This document shows positions 42,995 through 51,863 of a stretch of 64,000 nucleotides of DNA, in pieces. The position numbers and the translations under genes are program-made. The notes under the pieces were generated by a model that saw nothing but the letters and a program-made list of their open reading frames with translations, did no database searches and was not told the DNA's origin. Position 1 is the first letter of the stretch. Each line of letters starts with the position of its first letter. The DNA comes from Sporosarcina sp. FSL K6-3457 (GTDB lineage Bacteria > Bacillota > Bacilli > Bacillales_A > Planococcaceae): positions 2,745,501-2,809,500 of the forward strand of contig NZ_JBBOWX010000001.1 of assembly GCF_038007285.1 (NCBI RefSeq), written 5' to 3'.

Positions 42995-43179
42995 AAAAGA
43001 CACCCCCCTAATAAGATTGTTTTTCAACAATACTTGTAAGGAAATGTCTTCAATTAAATGTCATAAGTAAAAGGTTCGTTTTTAACATATATATCGTAAT
43101 AAAACTACAATCTCACGTTGAAAAACTAACTTAGAACCTCTTCAAACCCTTGGTATATCAACGTTTCCAGTTTCAACTG
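42995..43179. other. Intergenic stretch upstream of the recombinase remnant
   Basis: No gene seen. It holds a small inverted repeat TTGTT/AACAA around 43018-43030 and otherwise AT-rich DNA between the remnant and the yebC stop. Confidence 0.4.
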
Positions 43180-43902
43180 TTACTCCGCCGCATTATGGTA
43201 GATGTCCTGCACGTCATCGTCATCTTCCAGTGCTTCGAGCATCTTGTCAAACAACTCTTCATTATCAGCAGAAAGCTCCGTATACATGGATGGAATCATC
43301 TCGATTTCCGCTGAAATAAAGACAATACCTTCTGCTTCCAGTGCTTCTTTCACCGTTAAAAAATCAGACGGCTGTGTGACAATTTCAAAGCCTTCTTCTG
43401 TCGATTCGATATCATCCGCACCTGCTTCAAGTGCCGCCATCATCACTGTATCTTCATCGGTGCTATCTGTCCGTTCAATGAAAAGACGTCCTTTGCGGTC
43501 AAACATGTAACCGACTGAACCACTTTCTCCAAGACTGCCGCCGTTTTTATTAAACGCGACACGTACATTTGGAGCCGTTCGGTTACGGTTTTCTGTCAGA
43601 CAGTACACAAGTACAGCGACTCCGCCTGGGCCGTAACCTTCATAGATCACTTCTTCGTAGTTCTCATCGGCACCAGCACCTGTCGCCTTATCAATCGCCC
43701 GTTTAATAACGTCATTCGGAACGTTCACACTTTTCGCCTTTTCAATCGCTAGACGAAGTGCAGCATTCAATGCAACGTCCGGTCCGCCCGATTTTGCAGC
43801 TACAAAGATTTCCTTGGACATCTTTTGAAAAATTTTACCTCTTTTTGCATCTTGTGCACCTTTACGGTTTTGAATATTCTTCCACTTGGAATGGCCTGCC
43901 AT
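43180..43902 (-). CDS. yebC: YebC/PmpR family protein
   Basis: The 240-residue protein begins MAGHSKWKNIQNRKGAQDAK, contains YEEVIYEGYGPGGVAVLVY and GSVGYMFDRKG, and ends in an acidic tail. Members were annotated as transcriptional regulators; more recent work links YebC proteins to translation of proline stretches. The latter is interesting beside the strongly proline-rich SafA-like protein encoded 0.9 kb upstream, though the pairing is conserved synteny (yrbC near safA in B. subtilis), not evidence of interaction. Confidence 0.95.
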   Translation of the reverse strand: MAGHSKWKNIQNRKGAQDAKRGKIFQKMSKEIFVAAKSGGPDVALNAALRLAIEKAKSVNVPNDVIKRAIDKATGAGADENYEEVIYEGYGPGGVAVLVYCLTENRNRTAPNVRVAFNKNGGSLGESGSVGYMFDRKGRLFIERTDSTDEDTVMMAALEAGADDIESTEEGFEIVTQPSDFLTVKEALEAEGIVFISAEIEMIPSMYTELSADNEELFDKMLEALEDDDDVQDIYHNAAE

Positions 43903-43914
43903 ACTGACTACCCC

Positions 43915-44805
43915 CTATATGTTTATCCGTTCTACATCATACCATAATTTCGGCCAATGTGAGAGCGCGGACTCTGTAAAAGGGATGAGCTGCTTCGCCT
44001 GTCTTTCCCTACTCGTTGGGGATAGCGTGAAGAAATGGAGCCACTCACGTAGTAATTCATTCGGAAACAGTAGCAATGTCTTCGATGCTGCGTCCAACTT
44101 TTGCAAGGAAGGCTGTTCATCAAACAAAAAATCAAGATCATAATCGATTTGCGGTAGCACACGGTGAATCCACAGTGCAATTTCAGTACCAGCCGGTCCC
44201 GTACAAGCTAGATCGAAGTCGATGAAGCGAATCACACCATGCATATCACGCAAAATATTATGATGCACAACATCTCCATGGAGTAACGTGCCATCCAAAT
44301 GATCCTGATAGGTTTTTTTGACTACACTAATAGCGTTCAATGCATAAAACAAAATTTCGTCAACTCGGCCTTTTCCAATATACGCCTCACACGCACTGCT
44401 AATTTCGCGAAAACGAACGATTCGATCCTCCCATTTCATAACGAGAGGATAAGGGTGTAAATAAGGTGAGGCGTGCCAGTCGATTTGTGCCTGTGTTGCA
44501 TGAAGGGCATGGAGGGCCGCAAGCGAATCCGTCCGATCAGCCCTTTTCTTGAAATTGACCGCCTTGGCACCATCTAACCACGGTTGAATGAATAGCAACC
44601 GATCTTCTTCAGACTCAACAGGTACAATATGCAAAAATGACATCGAATGTAATACATCATGTATACGTTTCACTTTCATGGCAATCGAGTTCGAGTGATA
44701 TCGCTTCACTGAAAAACGATGGCCGTTCCTCTCCAACTTCCACACATTATCTTTTATTTTTTCTACTTTCCCTTCCAGCGCCATACGCCTATCAATACGA
44801 TCCAT
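43915..44805 (-). CDS. Phosphotransferase of the APH/CotS spore-coat kinase type
   Basis: The 296-residue protein has the choline/aminoglycoside-kinase catalytic loop LLHGDVVHHNILRD (about residue 185) and the metal-binding IRFIDFDLACTG. The N-terminal lobe is short (FSVKRYHSNSIAMKVKRIH). CotS/YutH-like spore-coat proteins share this fold. Its start lies 14 bases inside the 3' end of the safA-like gene, so the two are translationally coupled, and it is likely a coat-associated kinase or pseudokinase. The substrate is unknown. Confidence 0.8.
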   Translation of the reverse strand: MDRIDRRMALEGKVEKIKDNVWKLERNGHRFSVKRYHSNSIAMKVKRIHDVLHSMSFLHIVPVESEEDRLLFIQPWLDGAKAVNFKKRADRTDSLAALHALHATQAQIDWHASPYLHPYPLVMKWEDRIVRFREISSACEAYIGKGRVDEILFYALNAISVVKKTYQDHLDGTLLHGDVVHHNILRDMHGVIRFIDFDLACTGPAGTEIALWIHRVLPQIDYDLDFLFDEQPSLQKLDAASKTLLLFPNELLREWLHFFTLSPTSRERQAKQLIPFTESALSHWPKLWYDVERINI

Positions 44806-45922
44806 ACCAGTTGGAGCCCTGATAAGGTGTAGGCATCATTTGGTAGAATAAAGGCATCATCATCATCGGGTGATGGTGTTGGTGGTGATATTGGTGGCCA
44901 TCACAGCCACAGCCTTGCTGAGAGACCGGAAATGGCATCATCGGAAAGCCTTGTTGCATAGCCGGAGATAAGGATTGTGGAATATATCCTTGCTCAGGTG
45001 GACACCAAGCTGACGGCTGTAGATCCCATTCTGGAGACTCTTCGAACAGATTATCAGGTGACTCTACTAATTGCCAACCTTCAACCATAGGCATTTGTTG
45101 TGGCATTTGCTGTGGCATTTCGGCAGGTCCTTGACTAGAAAAAATCGGTGATTCTTCACACTCTTCTTCGTACATTGGAAATTGTGTCGATGGTAACGAT
45201 GGTGTTGGTAACGGCATCGGTGCCGGTTGCATAGAAGCCGGTGGGCTAGGCATCGCCTGAATTTGTCCCGAATGCATAAACGGATGACAATCCGCGTCGA
45301 AAATTGGCAACCAGCCACATGGAATCCCAATCATCGGATGATGCATGCACGGCTGCATCGGAAACATTTGGATAGGTGGCGGCGTAGGTACAGGTGGCGG
45401 TACTGGCATCGGTGCCGGCGGTATTGGTGGCACCTGTACTGGCGGCGTTGGCACTGGCGGTCTCGGTATTGGCGCCGGTGGTGTTGGCGTTGGCGCTGGA
45501 GGTTTAGGTGCTGGCACTGGTGGTCTTGGCGTTGGCGCTGGCGGTTTAGGTGTTGGCACTGGTGGTCTTGGCGTCGGCGCTGGCGGTTTAGGTGTTGGCA
45601 CTGGTGGTCTTGGCGTCGGCGTTGGTGGTTTGGGTGTTGGCTGCGTTGGTGGTTTCACTGTTGGCGGTTTTGGTTTTGGCGTTGGCACTGGTGCCGTTGG
45701 CGGCTGGGTCGGCTTTACCGGAACCTTCCCTTTATCAGGATGCTTGACGTGCTCTTGCTTTCCTCCCTGTACTTTGTTCGGTAAAAATATCTTCATACCA
45801 GGCACGATGTATTCAGATTTAGCGAGATGTGCATTGGCCCGCTTCAACTCTTCGAACGGGATACCATATTGACGCGCAATCTTCCACAACGTATCCCCTT
45901 TGACAACAATATGGATTTCCAC
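44792..45922 (-). CDS. safA: SafA-like LysM spore coat/cortex assembly protein
   Basis: The 376-residue protein starts with a LysM domain (MEIHIVVKGDTLWKIARQYG to about residue 50). A strongly Pro-rich region follows (about residues 65-190), built on units of PPVPTPKPPAPTPR, then a Met/Gln/Pro-rich segment (QQMPQQMPMVEGWQL) and a His/Met/Tyr-rich tail. SafA in B. subtilis is a LysM morphogenetic protein of the inner coat, encoded near yrbC as here. The Pro repeat arises from 42-bp DNA units. The gene overlaps the kinase gene downstream. Confidence 0.85.
   Translation of the reverse strand: MEIHIVVKGDTLWKIARQYGIPFEELKRANAHLAKSEYIVPGMKIFLPNKVQGGKQEHVKHPDKGKVPVKPTQPPTAPVPTPKPKPPTVKPPTQPTPKPPTPTPRPPVPTPKPPAPTPRPPVPTPKPPAPTPRPPVPAPKPPAPTPTPPAPIPRPPVPTPPVQVPPIPPAPMPVPPPVPTPPPIQMFPMQPCMHHPMIGIPCGWLPIFDADCHPFMHSGQIQAMPSPPASMQPAPMPLPTPSLPSTQFPMYEEECEESPIFSSQGPAEMPQQMPQQMPMVEGWQLVESPDNLFEESPEWDLQPSAWCPPEQGYIPQSLSPAMQQGFPMMPFPVSQQGCGCDGHQYHHQHHHPMMMMPLFYQMMPTPYQGSNWYGSY
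45477..45644 (-). repeat. 42-bp tandem repeats inside the safA-like gene
   Basis: Repeat starts recur at 45519, 45561 and 45603, exactly 42 bases apart and nearly identical, with a more diverged unit before them. Each codes for 14 residues of the Pro-x-Pro type. The number of units is likely to vary between strains. Confidence 0.8.
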
Positions 45923-46109
45923 TTAAAAAATTCCCCCTTCCGTCAATCCATCGTATGAACGGACGCCCGTCTTTGTGACGCACATTTTCCATGTGATGTC
46001 CCCTCTTGCTATGTATATGCGGCGGTGGGCGTTTTATTCAAAAATTGAGGGCGTTTAATTATTTTGATTCGGCATTGTTGTTACGCTAGCGACTAGCTTT
46101 GTTGCGCAC

Positions 46110-46151
46110 GGGATTACCTTCGGTGCGCGCGGAACTGCCTTCGGTGCGCGC
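46110..46151. repeat. GC-rich 21-bp tandem repeat between pheA and safA
   Basis: Two adjacent 21-base units, GGGATTACCTTCGGTGCGCGC and GGAACTGCCTTCGGTGCGCGC less one base difference class, flanked by extra GCGCAC strings and by GCTAGCGACTAGC at 46085-46098. The block contrasts with its AT-rich surroundings. The rest of the 45923-46199 gap holds no gene that I can support. Confidence 0.65.
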
Positions 46152-46176
46152 ACGGCAAGCCTATTTTTATTCACAA

Positions 46177-46215
46177 CAAAAAACCGCCTGCGTCATTTTT
46201 CAATGACGTGACGGT
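46177..46215 (-). terminator. Terminator of pheA
   Basis: ACCGTCACGTCATT pairs with AATGACGCAGGCGGT, followed by TTTTTTG on the minus strand; the stem overlaps the pheA stop codon. Confidence 0.87.
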
Positions 46216-47087
46216 AATTGATTGTATGTAAAATAGGAACCGAATGAGCGCACAGAACAATTGAGTGCAGTAAGTTCTTCGATTGCCCCCTGCATCATCG
46301 GATGATCTTCGGCTTCCAACACATCGATGATGAAGAAATAATTTCCGAGACCTGTTTTCAATGGCCGCGATTCAATTTTACTTAAATTGAGCCTGCGCCA
46401 GGAGAAAACAGATAGCACCTGATGGAGTACGCCCGGACGATCATCCTCTGGTAATTTCACCATGAAAGTCGTTTTTAGTTTAGTAGAATGCCCTTCACTT
46501 TCCAAACATTCCTTACGCAACGATAACACAACAAAACGTGTATGGTTAAAATGAAAATCATGAATGTTTTCTTCTGTAATATGTAATCCATATTTCTCTG
46601 CCGCCAATCGATTGCCAATAGCCGCTATTTTCTCATCTGGATTTTCAGAAATATACTTTGCGGCCGCGGCCGTTGAAGTTGTCTGAATAAGCGGCACACG
46701 ACGGAAATTATACTGTAAATATTTATGGCATTGCGCAAGTGCATGCGGATGAGAATTAATAGACTCGATTTCATCAACAAAAGGGATTTGCTTATGATTG
46801 ATCATCAGATGCTGCTCAATCGGAATAGAAATTTCAGCATTGATGAACAACTCACTCCCGTGGAACAAGTAATCAATTGTCAGTGGTACAGAGCCTTCCA
46901 AAGCATTTTCAAGCGGAACGATGGCATAAGCAACATGGCCTGCTGCCACCGCCTCAATACAATCAGGTATCGTGGCATGCGACACCAATCCTGATGTACC
47001 TCCAAAAAGAGTGCTTGCCGCTACATGTGTAAATGACGCTTCAGGTCCTAAATAAGCGACTGTCGGCGTAAATTTCTCGTCTATCAT
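46200..47087 (-). CDS. pheA: Prephenate dehydratase
   Basis: The 295-residue protein starts MIDEKFTPTVAYLGPEASF and has the catalytic TRF motif in FHFNHTRFVVLS (about residue 175). A C-terminal ACT domain contains the Phe-binding ESRP motif (KIESRPLKTGLGNYFF), so it should be feedback-inhibited by phenylalanine. It converts prephenate to phenylpyruvate. The start at 47087 is preferred over the in-frame GTG at 47108, because GTGAAAGGAG there is itself the ribosome-binding site. It follows pheB directly. Confidence 0.95.
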   Translation of the reverse strand: MIDEKFTPTVAYLGPEASFTHVAASTLFGGTSGLVSHATIPDCIEAVAAGHVAYAIVPLENALEGSVPLTIDYLFHGSELFINAEISIPIEQHLMINHKQIPFVDEIESINSHPHALAQCHKYLQYNFRRVPLIQTTSTAAAAKYISENPDEKIAAIGNRLAAEKYGLHITEENIHDFHFNHTRFVVLSLRKECLESEGHSTKLKTTFMVKLPEDDRPGVLHQVLSVFSWRRLNLSKIESRPLKTGLGNYFFIIDVLEAEDHPMMQGAIEELTALNCSVRSFGSYFTYNQLPSRH

Positions 47088-47104
47088 ATAGTTATTTACT
47101 CCTT

Positions 47105-47560
47105 TCACAATGCACCTGAACTAATTAAATTTACCGCGTCAACAAAATCAGGTGATTTTAGGCGTTGCAGAAACTCTTCCATTTTGATTTCCATTTCTGT
47201 CACATCTAGCGACAATGTAATATTGGCACGCGCTTGGACAGGTATCGTTTGATGGATTGTTAAGACATTACATTTTGCCTCTGAAATGATATGCATTAAT
47301 GTTGCAAGCGACCCCTTCCGATCCTCAAGTTGGATGAAGATCGTTAGGATTCGTTCACGTGCAATCGATTCGAAAGGAAATACAGTATCGCGATATTTAT
47401 AAAATGCGCTTCGGGATAGGCCTACCCTTCTTGTAGCATCTTGTATCGTCGATTCTTCTCCGCTAGCCAATAGCCTTTTCGCCTCCAGCATTTTTTGCAT
47501 GGATTCTGTCAGCACATCTTCTCTTACAAGATAAAAATGACCTTCCCCCAATTGCTTCAT
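47105..47560 (-). CDS. pheB: ACT-domain protein PheB (UPF0735)
   Basis: The 151-residue protein starts MKQLGEGHFYLVREDVLTES. It has a helix-turn-helix-like N-terminal part (IQDATRRVGLSRSAFYKYRD) and a C-terminal ACT domain (FIQLEDRKGSLATLMHIISEA). The B. subtilis homologue lies in the obg-pheB-pheA cluster and is thought to act in phenylalanine-linked regulation, but its role is not established. GGGGGAA precedes the ATG at 47560. Confidence 0.93.
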   Translation of the reverse strand: MKQLGEGHFYLVREDVLTESMQKMLEAKRLLASGEESTIQDATRRVGLSRSAFYKYRDTVFPFESIARERILTIFIQLEDRKGSLATLMHIISEAKCNVLTIHQTIPVQARANITLSLDVTEMEIKMEEFLQRLKSPDFVDAVNLISSGAL

Positions 47561-47625
47561 AAAGAGTTCCCCCTGTCTCACAGTACTCCCCTTTTACTCA
47601 TAAAATCTTCGTTGATGTCAACTCA

Positions 47626-48912
47626 TTATTCGAGGAATTCAAATTCGAATTCGAGGATACGTACTGTATCGCCGTCTTTCGCACCGCGTTCACGAAGTGC
47701 ATCATCTACACCCATCCCACGCATTTGTCTCGCAAATTTACGGACAGATTGATCGAAGTTGAAATCCGTCATTCTGAACAGACGCTCAATTGTGTAACCA
47801 GATAAGACATATGCTCCGTCATCATCACGTGTTACTTCAAAGTCAACTTCTGACTCGTGTTTGTACAGAACAGAATGCTCTTCCTCATCCTTAATTTCAT
47901 GCATTGGGAATTCTGGTGTCACTTCAAGCAGATCCGCTACTGCAAACAGCAGTTCATCAAGCCCTTTTCGCGTAATCGCAGAAATCGGGAAGATCTGCGC
48001 ATCTTCATCGCCCAGCTTTTTCTTAAATTCCTTGAGATTGTCTTCCGCATCAGGCATGTCCATTTTATTGGCCACGATGATTTGTGGACGCTCTGTCAAT
48101 CGTAAATTATATTGCGCCAATTCCTCATTGATGGTCACGAAATCTTCATATGGATCGCGTCCTTCCAATCCAGACATATCGACCACATGAATAATAACAC
48201 GCGTCCGCTCGATATGACGTAAAAACTGATGCCCCAGACCAATTCCTTCATGCGCTCCCTCGATCAAACCAGGAAGATCGGCTAGTGCGAAACCACGATG
48301 GTCCTCTGTTTCAACCATCCCCAAATTCGGTACCAATGTTGTAAAATGATAATCGGCAATTTTAGGTTTTGCTGAGGAAACAACAGATAATAACGTCGAT
48401 TTCCCAACGCTAGGGAAACCGACAAGACCTGCATCAGCAAGTACTTTCAATTCCAATGTAATTTCCCGCTCGACACCCGGCTCACCTTTTTCAGACAGTT
48501 CAGGCGCTGGATTTTGTGGTGTTGCAAATCGACAGTTCCCACGACCACCGCGACCACCTTTGGCAATAACAGCCGTCTGCCCATGCTCGACAAGGTCAGC
48601 AATAATCGTACCTGTTTCCGCATCTGTAACAACCGTACCCGGTGGAACCTTAACAACCATATCCGTCGCACTCTTACCATGCATACTCTTACTGCCGCCG
48701 TGCTCGCCACGTGTTCCTTTAAAATGGCGTTGGTAACGGAAATCCATCAGTGTACGCAGCCCTTCGTCAACTATGAAAGTGACGTCAGCACCTTTACCAC
48801 CGTCGCCACCGGCTGGACCGCCGTATGCGATATACTTTTCCCGACGGAACGCAACCATCCCGTCACCACCGTCACCACCCTTTACATAAATCTTTACGTG
48901 ATCGACAAACAT
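47626..48912 (-). CDS. obg: GTPase Obg (CgtA)
   Basis: The 428-residue protein starts [18 protein letters not shown]. It has the Gly-rich Obg fold (to about residue 158), the G domain ([19 protein letters not shown], then [12 protein letters not shown] and NKMDMPDA), and the C-terminal OCT domain. It acts in 50S assembly and in stress and sporulation signalling. AGGAGG lies before the ATG at 48912. It follows spo0B with a 12-base gap, as in B. subtilis. Confidence 0.97.
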   Translation of the reverse strand: MFVDHVKIYVKGGDGGDGMVAFRREKYIAYGGPAGGDGGKGADVTFIVDEGLRTLMDFRYQRHFKGTRGEHGGSKSMHGKSATDMVVKVPPGTVVTDAETGTIIADLVEHGQTAVIAKGGRGGRGNCRFATPQNPAPELSEKGEPGVEREITLELKVLADAGLVGFPSVGKSTLLSVVSSAKPKIADYHFTTLVPNLGMVETEDHRGFALADLPGLIEGAHEGIGLGHQFLRHIERTRVIIHVVDMSGLEGRDPYEDFVTINEELAQYNLRLTERPQIIVANKMDMPDAEDNLKEFKKKLGDEDAQIFPISAITRKGLDELLFAVADLLEVTPEFPMHEIKDEEEHSVLYKHESEVDFEVTRDDDGAYVLSGYTIERLFRMTDFNFDQSVRKFARQMRGMGVDDALRERGAKDGDTVRILEFEFEFLE

Positions 48913-48923
48913 GCATTTTCCTC

Positions 48924-49442
48924 CTATCGCCCACGAATCGTGAACGTCCATTGATTTTGTGAAATTATTTCTTCTACGCTGAAGTCCCCAGTCACTTCTG
49001 GTGCAGCTAGCATCTGGTCCATCGCACCGTCAACAGTGACGGTAATCGACCAACTTGTCGATGTAGCCTTGACATCAATCTGCGCTTCATAATCAGATGT
49101 GGGATCTACCATTTTTTCTGCTATACAAAATACCTGTTCTAAATAGGCTGCGACCGCTTCATCATCCGCTTCCCGGATACCTGACGTAATCGCAGACGTT
49201 ATTGTTTTAGGGAACACGCTGTACATCCAGTCAAACGTAACAAGCCATGTTTCAACAGCCGGTAGTCCGAGTCTTTCTAGCATGGCCACTTGGCGCATCG
49301 CATCCGTTGTCTCCATAATTTTCTGTTTCGCTTCTGGCAGTTTACCGAGGTCAATATACAGTAAGATTAACTGAAGCTCATTCAAAAAATCATGTCTTGC
49401 AAATTTCAGCGCTTGTATCAGGGTCAGCTTATCGTTTCCCAT
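48924..49442 (-). CDS. spo0B: Sporulation phosphotransferase Spo0B
   Basis: The 172-residue protein has the phospho-accepting histidine in [20 protein letters not shown] (about residue 18), matching the helical-hairpin dimerisation domain of Spo0B, and a degenerate ATPase-like C-terminal half. Spo0B passes phosphate from Spo0F to Spo0A. The ATG at 49442 has better spacing from GGCGGTG than the in-frame ATG at 49448. The order rpmA-spo0B-obg is conserved in Bacillus. Confidence 0.9.
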   Translation of the reverse strand: MGNDKLTLIQALKFARHDFLNELQLILLYIDLGKLPEAKQKIMETTDAMRQVAMLERLGLPAVETWLVTFDWMYSVFPKTITSAITSGIREADDEAVAAYLEQVFCIAEKMVDPTSDYEAQIDVKATSTSWSITVTVDGAMDQMLAAPEVTGDFSVEEIISQNQWTFTIRGR

Positions 49443-49532
49443 TGTCATTCACCGCCAACATTTTCATCTTTATAGTATAACATTTTTCTACCCCGCTTCG
49501 CCAACTATCGAAGACATTGCAGGCCTATCTAA

Positions 49533-49573
49533 AATAAAAAAGAAAAAGGACTGCACATCATATGCAGTCCTTT
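49533..49573 (-). terminator. Terminator of the rplU-prp-rpmA operon
   Basis: AAAGGACTGCA/TGCAGTCCTTT stem followed by a T-rich tail on the minus strand. Confidence 0.9.
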
Positions 49574-49584
49574 CTCTCGTATGT

Positions 49585-49875
49585 TTACGCTTCCTGAACT
49601 TCAGGGTAAACGCTAACTTTCTTTTTGTCACGGCCAAAACGTTCAAAACGAACGACGCCGTCAACTTTTGCGAAAAGTGTATCGTCACCACCGCGACCGA
49701 CGTTTTCACCTGGGTGAATTTTCGTTCCGCGCTGACGATAAAGGATTGATCCGCCTGACACGAATTGTCCATCAGCGCGTTTCGCGCCAAGACGTTTCGA
49801 GTGAGAGTCACGACCGTTCCGAGTAGAACCTACCCCTTTTTTCGATGCAAAAAACTGGAGATCCAAACGTAGCAT
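49585..49875 (-). CDS. rpmA: Ribosomal protein bL27 (with N-terminal propeptide)
   Basis: The 96-residue protein starts [20 protein letters not shown]. Bacillota L27 carries an N-terminal extension that is cut after LQFF by the protease Prp; the motif is intact and prp is the neighbouring gene. The start at 49875 follows AGGAGG; a GTG three codons earlier lies inside that ribosome-binding site. Mature L27 reaches the peptidyl-transferase centre. Confidence 0.97.
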   Translation of the reverse strand: MLRLDLQFFASKKGVGSTRNGRDSHSKRLGAKRADGQFVSGGSILYRQRGTKIHPGENVGRGGDDTLFAKVDGVVRFERFGRDKKKVSVYPEVQEA

Positions 49876-49887
49876 GTATGCCACCTC

Positions 49888-50217
49888 CTACTTGTTGAAG
49901 ATGAGTTTTATATGTTGCCCATAGTCTTGTTCAATCGTCTGTAATGATACAATCATCGCTTTTAGAATTAACTGTATATCGTAATCTTTTTCGTCGTTTT
50001 CCGGAAATATGACTTTCAAATAACCACCGTCAGCTCCTTGATGGATGTCAGGGGTTTTTCCTGTGAGTGCAATGATGGCATTGACAGTACCAAAAGATAC
50101 TGCGGATGCTCCTGCACAGACAAGGTCTTTTCCGTGTTCCGCGAAATCAGCGTGACCTTTCATCTCAAATGAATGGATGTGGCCTGAAGATTGCTCATTG
50201 ATGATGATCTTAATCAT
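49888..50217 (-). CDS. prp: Ribosomal-processing cysteine protease Prp (YsxB)
   Basis: The 109-residue protein has the catalytic pair in MKGHADFAEHG (His, about residue 22) and DLVCAGASAVSFGTVNAI (Cys, about residue 34). It removes the L27 propeptide encoded just downstream. It sits between rplU and rpmA with short gaps, the canonical Bacillota arrangement. Confidence 0.95.
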   Translation of the reverse strand: MIKIIINEQSSGHIHSFEMKGHADFAEHGKDLVCAGASAVSFGTVNAIIALTGKTPDIHQGADGGYLKVIFPENDEKDYDIQLILKAMIVSLQTIEQDYGQHIKLIFNK

Positions 50218-50223
50218 GCCGGC

Positions 50224-50532
50224 TTACGCGTTAATACCGTCAATGACGATTTTCGTGTATGGCTGACGATGACCTTGTTTTTTGTGGTAGTTCTTTTTCG
50301 GCTTGTATTTGTAAACAGTGATCTTTTTAGCACGACCTTGTTTAACAACTTTACCCGTTACAGTAGCACCTTCCACGAATGGAGCGCCAACTTTCACGTT
50401 TTCTCCACCTATGAATAGAACTTTGTCAAAAGTGACGACTTCGTCAGCTTCACCAGCTACTTTTTCGATGTAGATTTCCTGGCCTTGTTCAACTTTGATT
50501 TGCTTACCACCAGTTTCAATGATTGCGTACAT
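50224..50532 (-). CDS. rplU: Ribosomal protein bL21
   Basis: The 102-residue protein [20 protein letters not shown] has the C-terminal [18 protein letters not shown] motif of L21. It is the first gene of rplU-prp-rpmA. An L21-leader RNA lies in its 5' UTR. Confidence 0.98.
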   Translation of the reverse strand: MYAIIETGGKQIKVEQGQEIYIEKVAGEADEVVTFDKVLFIGGENVKVGAPFVEGATVTGKVVKQGRAKKITVYKYKPKKNYHKKQGHRQPYTKIVIDGINA

Positions 50533-50534
50533 AC

Positions 50535-50638
50535 TTGCACCTCCTCTATAAACTCAGACTCGCCTTCCAAGGTGATCCATTTGGATACTTGTACCTTATC
50601 AGCGCGGTTGCAGTAGCACGGGTGCTACAAACAATAAC
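50535..50638 (-). ncRNA. L21 ribosomal-protein leader
   Basis: The roughly 100-base 5' UTR holds GTAGCACCCGTGCTAC (hairpin), AAGGTACAAGTATCC, and CTTGGAAGGCGAG just before GAGGAGGTGC. This layout and position match the L21 leader found ahead of rplU in Bacillota, which is thought to bind L21 for autogenous control. Confidence 0.8.
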
Positions 50639-50644
50639 ATTTGA

Positions 50645-50673
50645 ATATTACCATATAAAAAAAGTTACGTCAA
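50645..50673 (-). promoter_or_regulatory. Promoter of the rplU operon
   Basis: Minus-strand TTGACG (50668-50673), 17 bases, TAATAT (50645-50650); predicted start near 50638. The -35 overlaps the spoIVFB stop region. Confidence 0.75.
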
Positions 50674-51276
50674 TTGTTTTAATTTTATTTCTGTATATGC
50701 TTTTTCATATTTTCGGAAACGAAAGGCAGTAATATTTTGAATGAGGAGAAATAATGCAAGAAGAATATAAGGAATGGTCTTGGGTAACCCACAAATTAAT
50801 AGCAAAATCGCAGCGGCTATAAATAACATCGAATGCACTAAAACAAGTGCACGCGTGCGATACTCAGAACCGTCAGTCTCCAGTAATGCACAAATGACCT
50901 GTCCTCCGTCAAGCGGCAAAATCGGCAGTAAGTTCAGCACCAATAATGCGACTTGGATACGAATGACTTGATCATCACCCGGGAACTCTATCCATGTCGC
51001 AAGTGCTAATAATAGACCTGTCGCCAGCGGACCACCGAGCGCGACAATAATGCGTTTTTTTTTCGGCTCTAACTGACGATTGCTAATGATTAATTCGCCA
51101 CCATACGGCATAATCACGCACGAACGAACCCGCATCCCCGTGACATAAGCTGCAATCAGATGGCCCATTTCATGAATGAGTAGCGATATGAAGATAAGTG
51201 CATAGATGGATATGCTCCCTGTCATAATGAGAAATAAGAAAAACGGCAGGAGCACAGGATGGAGCCTAAACTTCAT
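50665..51276 (-). CDS. spoIVFB: SpoIVFB site-2 metalloprotease
   Basis: The 203-residue polytopic protein has the zinc motif SLLIHEMGHLIAAY (about residue 35) and the second metal ligand region NLLPILPLDGGQVIC (about residue 118). SpoIVFB cleaves pro-SigK in the mother cell. It overlaps spoIVFA by four bases, and both are minus-strand, as in B. subtilis. Confidence 0.93.
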   Translation of the reverse strand: MKFRLHPVLLPFFLFLIMTGSISIYALIFISLLIHEMGHLIAAYVTGMRVRSCVIMPYGGELIISNRQLEPKKKRIIVALGGPLATGLLLALATWIEFPGDDQVIRIQVALLVLNLLPILPLDGGQVICALLETDGSEYRTRALVLVHSMLFIAAAILLLICGLPKTIPYILLALFLLIQNITAFRFRKYEKAYTEIKLKQLT

Positions 51277-51839
51277 TCATCCACATCCGACAGATCGTCA
51301 CCTGAGAGATACGTTGGCAATAGGGATGCATCTAATTTCACACCACCACGCTTCACCATTAAATAAATGGCCCCCTCTTCCATTAGCGCCAGCGTGTCCC
51401 CTTTTTTTACAGCCGTATAGGGTAGTATTGGAATTGTTCCCACAAAGCCATATGTCACTTCATCCCCATCATCATATAACACCGTAATTGTTTTCCCCGA
51501 TTCGCGGGTAAATCCTGTGAAAACAACAAGCCCACTCGCTTGCGCTTCAATCGGCAACGGATTCGTATACGAAACCAGGACACCATTTTTATAAGGTTGC
51601 ATCGATTCGTACATGGAAAAAGGATCATCCAAATTCGGACCCGCCATCACTGCAATTTTATCATCGTCTGAATCCTTGATCATCGAAGCCACCCATTTCT
51701 TCACCGCCACTAAATCCTGCCCCGATGTAACATATTGCGTGATAGGCTGCCGGATCACCTCCGCCTCCTCCAGCTTCGCCACACCAATCACCCCAATCGT
51801 CAACACAATCGCCACTAGCCACTTCGTCCTCCACTTCAC
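51273..51839 (-). CDS. spoIVFA: SpoIVFA, M23-like regulator of SpoIVFB
   Basis: The 188-residue protein starts (GTG) MKWRTKWLVAIVLTIGVIGV, one membrane helix. The C-terminal part (ASGLVVFTGFTRESGKTITV, DGDEVTYGFVGTIP, VKKGDTLALMEEGAIYLMVK) has the degenerate LytM/M23 layout of SpoIVFA. It is shorter than the B. subtilis protein (about 264 residues) and lacks the N-terminal cytoplasmic part. The ribosome-binding site is poor. It should hold SpoIVFB inactive until forespore signalling. Confidence 0.85.
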   Translation of the reverse strand: MKWRTKWLVAIVLTIGVIGVAKLEEAEVIRQPITQYVTSGQDLVAVKKWVASMIKDSDDDKIAVMAGPNLDDPFSMYESMQPYKNGVLVSYTNPLPIEAQASGLVVFTGFTRESGKTITVLYDDGDEVTYGFVGTIPILPYTAVKKGDTLALMEEGAIYLMVKRGGVKLDASLLPTYLSGDDLSDVDE

Positions 51840-51863
51840 CCGGCCACACCACCCGTTTTTTTC

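Noticed and set aside
45481..45644. Possible CRISPR-like regular spacing in the safA repeats
   Set aside because: Units are contiguous coding repeats without unique spacers; no cas gene is in the window.
45345..45872. Long Gly-rich frame on the plus strand
   Set aside because: It is the antisense of the Pro-rich safA repeats; repeated Pro codons read as Gly on the other strand. It has no ribosome-binding site and no family.
47087..47108. GTG start for pheA overlapping pheB
   Set aside because: That GTG begins the AAAGGAG ribosome-binding site itself; the later ATG fits the family start.
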